Source of the DNA: Symsagittifera roscoffensis
Lineage: Eukaryota > Xenacoelomorpha > Acoela > Convolutidae
Reading direction: 5' to 3'
DNA: 64,000 nucleotides
Assembly: GCF_963678635.1 (NCBI RefSeq)
Contig: NC_087071.1
Coordinates: 26,151,378-26,215,377, forward strand
Shown: one piece after another, positions 57,741 to 64,000 of the stretch
Layout: the number at the start of each line of letters is the position of its first letter
Numbering within the stretch: position 1 is the first letter of the stretch
Notes under the pieces: model-generated
The model's input: the letters and a program-made list of their open reading frames with translations, nothing else
Told to the model about the DNA's origin: nothing
Databases searched by the model: none
Position numbers and translations under genes: made by a program

Positions 57741-58111
57741 AGATGTCCCTTGGTAATTTTCCCTAACATTTCATACATGAACTTCTTCTATCTACTGTTA
57801 AAGTTCGTTCTCTTTTGTTAAAACTCCTCTGGTTATTCACAGCATTATTATTTACAGGATAAGATGATTTGAAACAATTTCTCATCTTCAAATGAACTGA
57901 GGTCCCTTTTTAATCTACCAGGGCGATATTTAGGGCTTTTAGGGTGGAAGAGTTTCGGTCAATAATTTCCTCCGGAATTCCTAGTTTTCAAGTTGTTGAT
58001 GAAGATGTCGCGGATCTACTCTTCCTCTCCGCTGGATATATCCCATTTCTTCGCGTTTAAGCTAGAGCGCCCCAGAACTGTTCAAAGCTCTTTCTATGTC
58101 TCTGGCGTCTA

Positions 58112-58315
58112 TTAAGTATTAAGTAGCTTGTGGCATTGGAATGTTACATTGAGATTTCTGATTAAAACATGGTTTAGGAGCTCCCAAATTACGGCGAAAT
58201 TTGTTCGTCGGATTTTTACGCTGGAAAACTTTTGTGAGAAAACTCTCTTACCCTCACTTTCAAGTGCTAGGTAAAGCGTAGAGCGGACCTTCTTGTCTGC
58301 TTCTTCCATTCGCAT
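58112..58315 (-). pseudogene. Gypsy B copy 2, gag frame
   Basis: A 67-codon frame MRMEEADKKVRSTLYLALES then FAVIWELLNHVLIRN. It lies between the primer-binding side and the knuckle, so it is gag by position. No capsid fold motif can be confirmed by eye. Confidence 0.5.
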
Positions 58316-58616
58316 TCCATTGATAGTTTTGGTTTCTATTTTGGTTTGAGCGTTTTCAGAATCATTGAATCTACTTCTTTCTTCTGCGTTCCTTGCTAAA
58401 CGTACCGGGTCGCCGAATCGTTTTGAGGTTCTTCCTCCACTTGCAAATCTTCCTTTTTCAGAATTTCCAAAGGATTTAATAAGATATATTTATCGATATT
58501 CTATTTGACTATTGATGCTTATTGGAACATATTTCTCCAATTTTCCCATTGCGCTGGGGGATCGATAGTATGAGTTTGCCAAATTGGAGGTACTCCCCTT
58601 ATGCCAGATTCGCTTA

Positions 58617-58631
58617 GAGATGACTGTGCCA
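58617..58631 (-). other. Primer-binding site of gypsy B copy 2
   Basis: The minus strand reads TGGCACAGTCATCTC, eight bases inside the 5' LTR. It is a near match to the TGGCGCAG start seen in gypsy A, suggesting the same tRNA-Ser-like primer. Confidence 0.5.
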
Positions 58632-58639
58632 TAATAAAT

Positions 58640-58836
58640 TGAGCAAAAACTCTAACTAAGCTAGCTTAAAATTATTAAAAGGTAAAATGACAGTTCGATT
58701 AAAGTATGTGTTGTTTACAACTAAGATAGAAAAGCACTGACGCTCGCTCAAACCGATGGACTTCAGTTGCGATGGACAAGTTCATATAAGACGGGTTAAT
58801 TAAACTAAGATGATTGAAATAAGACTAATCACAACA
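58640..58836 (-). repeat. 5' LTR of gypsy B copy 2
   Basis: 197 bases, starts TGAGCAAAAACTCTAACTAA and ends ATCACAACA on the plus strand. It pairs with 52647-52860. Confidence 0.88.
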
Positions 58837-59807
58837 ACATGGACTGGGTTCGGGTACGTACCGGGTTGACGCCGATGGATGACAGAAAATTGCCGTTCAT
58901 GCAATAGCGTAATATGTCCTGCTACTGTTTGACAGTACAAAGAACTGCAGGTTTTGGGAAAAGTAAGAAAAAAATTTGTGCAGCCAGAAAGTGTATAAAC
59001 ACAGAAATGTAATAATAAGAGCAAGGTGCATTGTCTTTCCAGTGTGGAGTGGATGACTTATTCAGAAATAATCAAAAAATTTTGGATAAAGATAAAAGAT
59101 CGCGAATTTTAATTTTTGCAAAAGTTAAGAGAATATTTTAGTGGACATCGAAAATTACTGATTCATGGCCGCTTTTTACAAGTAAAATTATTTTTATCAG
59201 AGAAGGTCACAAGACACCAGGAGTAGATGAACGTAAAGGGAGAGATTGGGAGATGAAATGATTCCAAATATTGGAAATCACAATCAAATTGAGAAAAATT
59301 GTGCGTTTAATAACTCATTAATGCGAGATATCAATGGATCGAATGCCAACCCAATTGGACAACTGATCATATACATGCATTCAATGAACGGATCATTGCA
59401 AAAAAATCAAGAAACTTCGCAATATGTGCATAAAAAAATATCACAATTCGGTTATTAGTAACTTCGCCCAAATGAACTGCGGGGCTCAACTGGAACAAAG
59501 TTATGCCAAAAACACTGAAATCAATTGTTGAAATAATAAATCTAATAAAACATCACAAGGATAAATTTTAGATTGACCGCACACTTTTCCCTCAAACTAT
59601 TTATTGAAGTTGAATTATGTTTTTTTTTCAGAAGTCATTTTTAGGACGCAGTAAATTGACGATTTCAAAAAAATGCAATCGATTGCGAAAAAAAAAATTG
59701 AAATAATTTTTTTTTTCATATCCAAGATTTGCTCAAACAATTTTTTGGGCGCTTGTTTGAAATGCGTACTTCATACGGTATCGAATTGCAAACTTGAATC
59801 GTGACTA

Positions 59808-61743
59808 ACAGGAAGATTTTAGTGTGGGTCTCATAGGGTGAGTAAATGTAATATTTTAATAGTTGAAAAGTGGGCTCTTTTTCCTTTTCCCCCCACCTCA
59901 CACGAGCTTCAAAATATTAATGTAACGAGTGGTTAACTATGAAGACCAAATATGTTTGTCGTGGCCTTATTAGTCTGTATGTAAATTGTCATAACAATCG
60001 GACAATGTCGTCAACAATATTACATGTAAAAAATTGCAGGTGGGGGGGGGGAAGGAAAAAGAGCCGAAAAGTGATTACCTTCATTGGGAACAGTGGTTTC
60101 AGTGAATGTCGCACGTATTCAAATTAATTAAAATACCGAAATCAAACCAAGTTATTCTGCTGGGCAAGATTCAGTCAAGTCCAAAAACTATTTGGAGTAC
60201 TTAGCAAGTAAATGAAATCTATTTTCGCATTCAATCCAAAAACGTCTAACGCGTCATTCAAACAATGTCCGAAAATTGACTTCGTTGCTACTGCAAGTCT
60301 GATCGAGACATAAATGGAGTGTGCTTGATTCTGAAAAACAATCAAACGTGTCGCAAGAACGTCGCAAGAAACCACAGCCATAAAAACGGCTTGAAGCCTG
60401 CAATGTCTGCTACATGCAGAGCAAGTCCTAGGCTTTTCAGCAAAAACTTCAATACTTCATTTTAACTTTAGAAGGAAGATGGTTTGAGTTAAGAATGTGT
60501 TGCGAACTTCAGGAACTGGATTTTTATTCAGAACAGATTATAATTTTTTATCAGATATAGCTAAATGTATGATTCACTCGAGACATTAATTTAGATTTTC
60601 TGGTTTTATAACTGATTAGAAATTTAACGGTTAAAATCTTTTCATGTTATATATTTTTTATTTGCTTAGTTTTTTTCATGTCAAAAATTCTAGTATCATG
60701 GGTTTTAGTATAGTTAAAAAATTCCAACTGAAAGCAAAACTTTTTTATATGAGCTACAGCAAAAACATATTATAATTTTTTTTAAATAAAAAAATTAAAC
60801 ACGAGTTAATAATAAATCATAATAAACAGTTTCAAAGTGAAGTCATCACGCGTAAAAAACTAAAAATGAAATTTTTTTTCACAAAAACATCACTTGAGAG
60901 AGCAACGTAAGAATAAATTTATCCTGTTTTTAGGCGTCTCAGAGCGAGAATCAAAATTGTGTTTTTGGTACCCTTGAAGTTCCGGGGAAAAAACCTTGAG
61001 ATGAGAGTCCAGCTTGATCATTATAGAAAAAAAAGGGTAAAAGTTTTACTGTTCAATGGAATTTGAGGGTTTACCAGAATAGTCCTTACAAAATTAATCA
61101 TAATAAAAAAAATTTTTAGTTCCTTATTATTAAAAGTTTTTTTTCGTTACTGTAAAATTAGGAATCTAAAATAGCAAATTGTCGAAGAGTACCCGCATTA
61201 TGGCAGCAATCGAGTGCTTTGACGCAAATTTTGAGTGTATTACGACAGTTCTCTCAATATTTTTTAAAATTGAATTTTTTTTTGTTGATTTTCTCAAGTG
61301 ATTCTCTTTCGTAAAACTTCACATTGGCCTTCACTTCGTTTTACTTTGCATAAAAGTTTTAGCAGTTCATAAGTATGAAATTCTTTAATCGAAAATTTTT
61401 TATAATGATGTGTTATAAATTGAATTTATTGGAATATTATCGTAACATATGGTTTTTGTAGGCCGTTTCAGGATCATTTTTACGTGTTCCATATTTGTTC
61501 TATCAGTTGATGCGTATGCGAGGACTCATTATTGAAAATTGACTGAACAAAAGTTTTATAGGTTAGAAGAGGCTGGTTTTCCGTCAAAGTTTTTCTCGGT
61601 CTGGCTGTCAGGCTTACGTTTTTTCTGAGAAAAACGTACATGGTTTTCGAAGGTTAAGCTTTTAATTATAGTAATTACAGGAAAGTAAATTAAATTACCT
61701 TCCTTGCAAAAAGTTCCAGGAAAGTAATTTCAACTAAAGCGAT
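59808..61743. other. No gene seen; dispersed repeat remnant
   Basis: About 60060-60560 resembles parts of 41220-41690: GTGATTACCTTCATTG, CGTCGCAAG and a TTTTTAT(A/T)CAGA phrase, in the same order, diverged. The rest (60560-61743) is AT-rich with poly-A/T runs and no recognised structure. Confidence 0.45.
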
Positions 61744-63990
61744 TTAAATTTTCGAGTTTTCTTTTTTTGCTATTAATAGTTGTATCTGTTGAATGTTTAA
61801 CATCTGATGTTTTTCGTCGAAAAACTTAGTTTTTTGTTCTTTCTTTGGTGTTAATTTTTTGCTCGCTAACCAATTAAAAGTTTCTTTTAGGATATCTTTG
61901 TGATCTGCTTTCAGGCTTTTTAAAGATGAGGTTGTTTTTATAACTGTATCATCCGCATAGAGCAACATCTTACTAACTTGTTGAGGACTGTTGCTTTTTT
62001 CTGTTTCAATTACATATAAGATGAATAGAAGTGGACCCAAAAATTGATTCCTGTGGGACAGCAAAATTGATTCCTTCAACTTTTGATTTTTTTTCTGGAT
62101 ATGTACACATAATATTTTCTGTTTGCTGAAAAAAGTTTGCATAATTTGCAGGACCTCTAAGTACTAATGAATAGCGTTTATCCAGCAGAAGAATATGGTC
62201 GAGAGTATTGAAGGCCTTTTTTTACGACCACGGAAGTGCATTGGGTTAAGATGGCTTGACCACTCCAGTAAAATCTAATTTCCTTAATCAGCGATAAAAT
62301 TGCATATATAGTGCCACCTTTTGATCTGAACTCAAACTGAATATGATTGAACACCCTACTTTTGTCCAAAAACCGTTCAGCTTCTTAAAAATGAGCTTCT
62401 CAAAACAATTTACCGAAATATGGTACAAAAAAAGTTATCAAAGACTCGCAGGATCTTTTTTGTTGCCGTCTTTGTGTATTACTTTAGGGTTTCCGGAACA
62501 GTTAAGAAGAAAATCATTTTTGAAAAAGCGCTGTCAACAACTTCAAAAGTACAGGCTGTCAAAAATATCCGATAAGTCAAGGCTGTATTTCGGTTTCAAA
62601 TTTTTAAACACTTTTTCTATTTATTTTGTGTTTGTTGGTTTTGAAATATTTGCTTGAGTGCGACACGTTTTTTTGCCTGGTCGCAAAATTTTTGCAGCGA
62701 AATTTTTTCCTATATCTGAAATTACTCATTAAACTTGTTTATACCAACGTCTTCCAATGGTTTATCTTTTTTATTTTTTTCTGATTCTGTCAAATCTTTG
62801 TGCATTCTGAAATATTGTTTAATTTGGATATTTGCTTCAACCTTCAACTTTCCTTTTCTTAGCCATTTAATTTTTCACAAAAATTAGATAGATATGATAA
62901 TTTATGCTCAACGCTGATATACAGAGCCTTTAAACTAGTTTAGTGATCGAAGTTTTTTCGTGGCCGCGTTTCTATTTCAATATCTATCCAAATTTTTTGT
63001 CGTTTTTCAGAGGCGCAATTTTTGGAAATAATCAAAAATTATTTTGCCTTTAAAAAGTTTAAGCACTCTTTTGAAATTGAATCATTACAGTCTAATAAGG
63101 AGATTTGATCCGTAGGTTTGTCGATGTCAGGTTTATGACCGGCCCTGAGATCTTCATACCAGTTTATACCAGGGTCTAGCGGTAAACTTTTGAATTGAGA
63201 GTCTCTGATTCTGTATCAATGTTTAGACCAAGTGTTACAGTGTAATGATCGCTTACTGATGTTGGAAGCAATTTGCTTTGATATGTTTGCTTGCAGAAAG
63301 AAAAATTGATACAAGGTTTGTTTTCACTACTTTTTTCTGATCGCTTGCATACTGTTGGCGAATTTCCAATCAAAAGTATTTAGTAGTTCTTGTAAATAAC
63401 CTTTCCTTTTGTTTTTGTTCAATGAATTCACGTCGAAGTTACCACAGACTACATGTTTTGCCTGGTGGTCAACCGTATGATTATTTAATTTTTTTTAAAG
63501 CTTGTCTAATGTTTGCAAGTTAACTGCGCTGGGTGGTCTAAAAACACACAAAATTTTGACGCTTCTTCATTTTGTCACAATTCGGACACTCAGTGTTTGG
63601 ATATTGTTATGATTTACTTTTGTTTCATTGAAAAATGATTCTTTGGCATATATGTTTATCAAACAACTCTATTTTTTCTTGAACGATCAATTAAAAATTG
63701 ATAACGCTTTAATTGAAATAAGTGACTAATTGATATTCCCGTAGCCATATTTCTGTTATACATATCGCTATTGGCATTGAATTTAGTTAAGCAACCAAAA
63801 TTTCAATTTCGTGAAAATTTTTTGGAAGAGATCTTGTTCTTTAGTAAAAATTGCTTGCTTCAATTTATACTTTAAGGCCCTTATTAGTTTTTGCCGATCC
63901 TTTCTGATTAAAACCGAGCAACGCACTTTGATTTTCCCCACTTGTTTTGACCAATTTTGAACTAGAAAATTAAAACGAAGTTTCACTTCT
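61744..63990 (-). pseudogene. Decayed LINE (endonuclease and RT), copy d
   Basis: On the minus strand, 63400-63660 has the endonuclease block VVCGNFDVNSLNKN (normally GDFN). 63176-63373 has SKLLPTSVSDHYTVTLGL, the SDH motif at the end of the APE-type nuclease. 62178-62369 has the RT fingers block QFEFRSKGG then AILSLIKEIR. 61744-62142 has FLGPLLFILYVIE and the catalytic LLYADDTVI. Frames shift between blocks. The upstream frame at 63783-63986 is basic (KLIRALKYKLKQAIFTKEQD) and unassigned. The catalytic RT box is intact, but the whole is interrupted. Confidence 0.8.
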
Positions 63991-64000
63991 ACGCTTTCTT

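Larger units (their letters stand above)
52647..58836 (-). mobile_element. Ty3/gypsy LTR retrotransposon B (copy 2)
   Basis: The paralogue of 43246-48886, with LTRs at 52647-52860 and 58640-58836. It is more complete in gag (the zinc-knuckle region is kept) but has an extra ~75-base deletion at about 56570. It shares the RT catalytic deletion of copy 1, so that deletion predates the duplication. Confidence 0.88.
49828..59807 (+). repeat. Tandem segmental duplication, copy 2
   Basis: Direct repeat of 40416-49827. The junction reads GTGACTAATCCGAAAC, while the far end at 59807 continues GTGACTAACAGGAAG. So the breakpoint pair shares at most two bases (AA), as in end joining. Copy 2 is about 570 bases longer, mainly because it retains about 500 bases of gag in gypsy B. 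Confidence 0.95.

Noticed and set aside
49296-59458. Pair of conserved ~70-codon frames (MGDEMIPNIGNHNQ...)
   Set aside because: Their similarity is explained by the segmental duplication, and neither has a recognisable domain or splice context.

Overview
The window is animal-type nuclear DNA: AT-rich, intron-bearing and crowded with transposable elements. Nothing prokaryotic is visible: no operons, no dense coding, no ribosome binding sites. The one host gene I can support is an ABCG-family ABC transporter on the minus strand, with canonical GT-AG introns from 38 nt to 6 kb. Very short introns, many non-autonomous elements, Ty3/gypsy elements and decayed LINEs together suggest a repeat-rich invertebrate. 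A larvacean-like tunicate would fit, but the species cannot be fixed from this sequence.

Layout. 1-1296: decayed LINE reverse transcriptase (minus). 1562-4492: three non-autonomous elements, the last of which contains a copy of an ABCG exon fragment. 4495-16202: ABCG nucleotide-binding domain in five exons (minus order 16202-15946, 12132-12016, 11752-11512, 5447-5370, 4998-4867). They join in phase and carry Walker A, signature, Walker B, H-loop and the conserved NPAD segment. The last exon is followed by a head-to-tail array of 55-nt exon copies separated by 38-nt intron-like spacers. The introns hold MITEs and a second dead LINE (12960-14670). 17480-20625: a third LINE, plus strand, interrupted by a CT microsatellite. 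20781-22465: a 30-bp minisatellite with a 300-bp higher-order period. 22604-27293: MITE copies, a 232-bp direct duplication and one possible host exon. 28250-31755: six tandem copies of a ~585-bp satellite. 32184-38957: a Ty3/gypsy LTR element (minus) with two ~300-bp LTRs. 39959-59807: a MITE whose interior holds the left breakpoint of a tandem duplication of about 9.4-10 kb. Each duplicate carries a second type of gypsy element with ~200-bp LTRs, a MITE and flanking DNA. 61744-63990: a fourth dead LINE (minus).

The mobile elements all look inactive, with stops, frameshifts and deletions throughout. The ABCG gene is intact through the ATP-binding half in this window, but no transmembrane-domain exon is visible downstream. 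The exon copies, if spliced in, change the reading frame unless used three at a time. Repeat family names M1-M4 are local labels introduced here. All motif reading was by eye; no database search or alignment was run.
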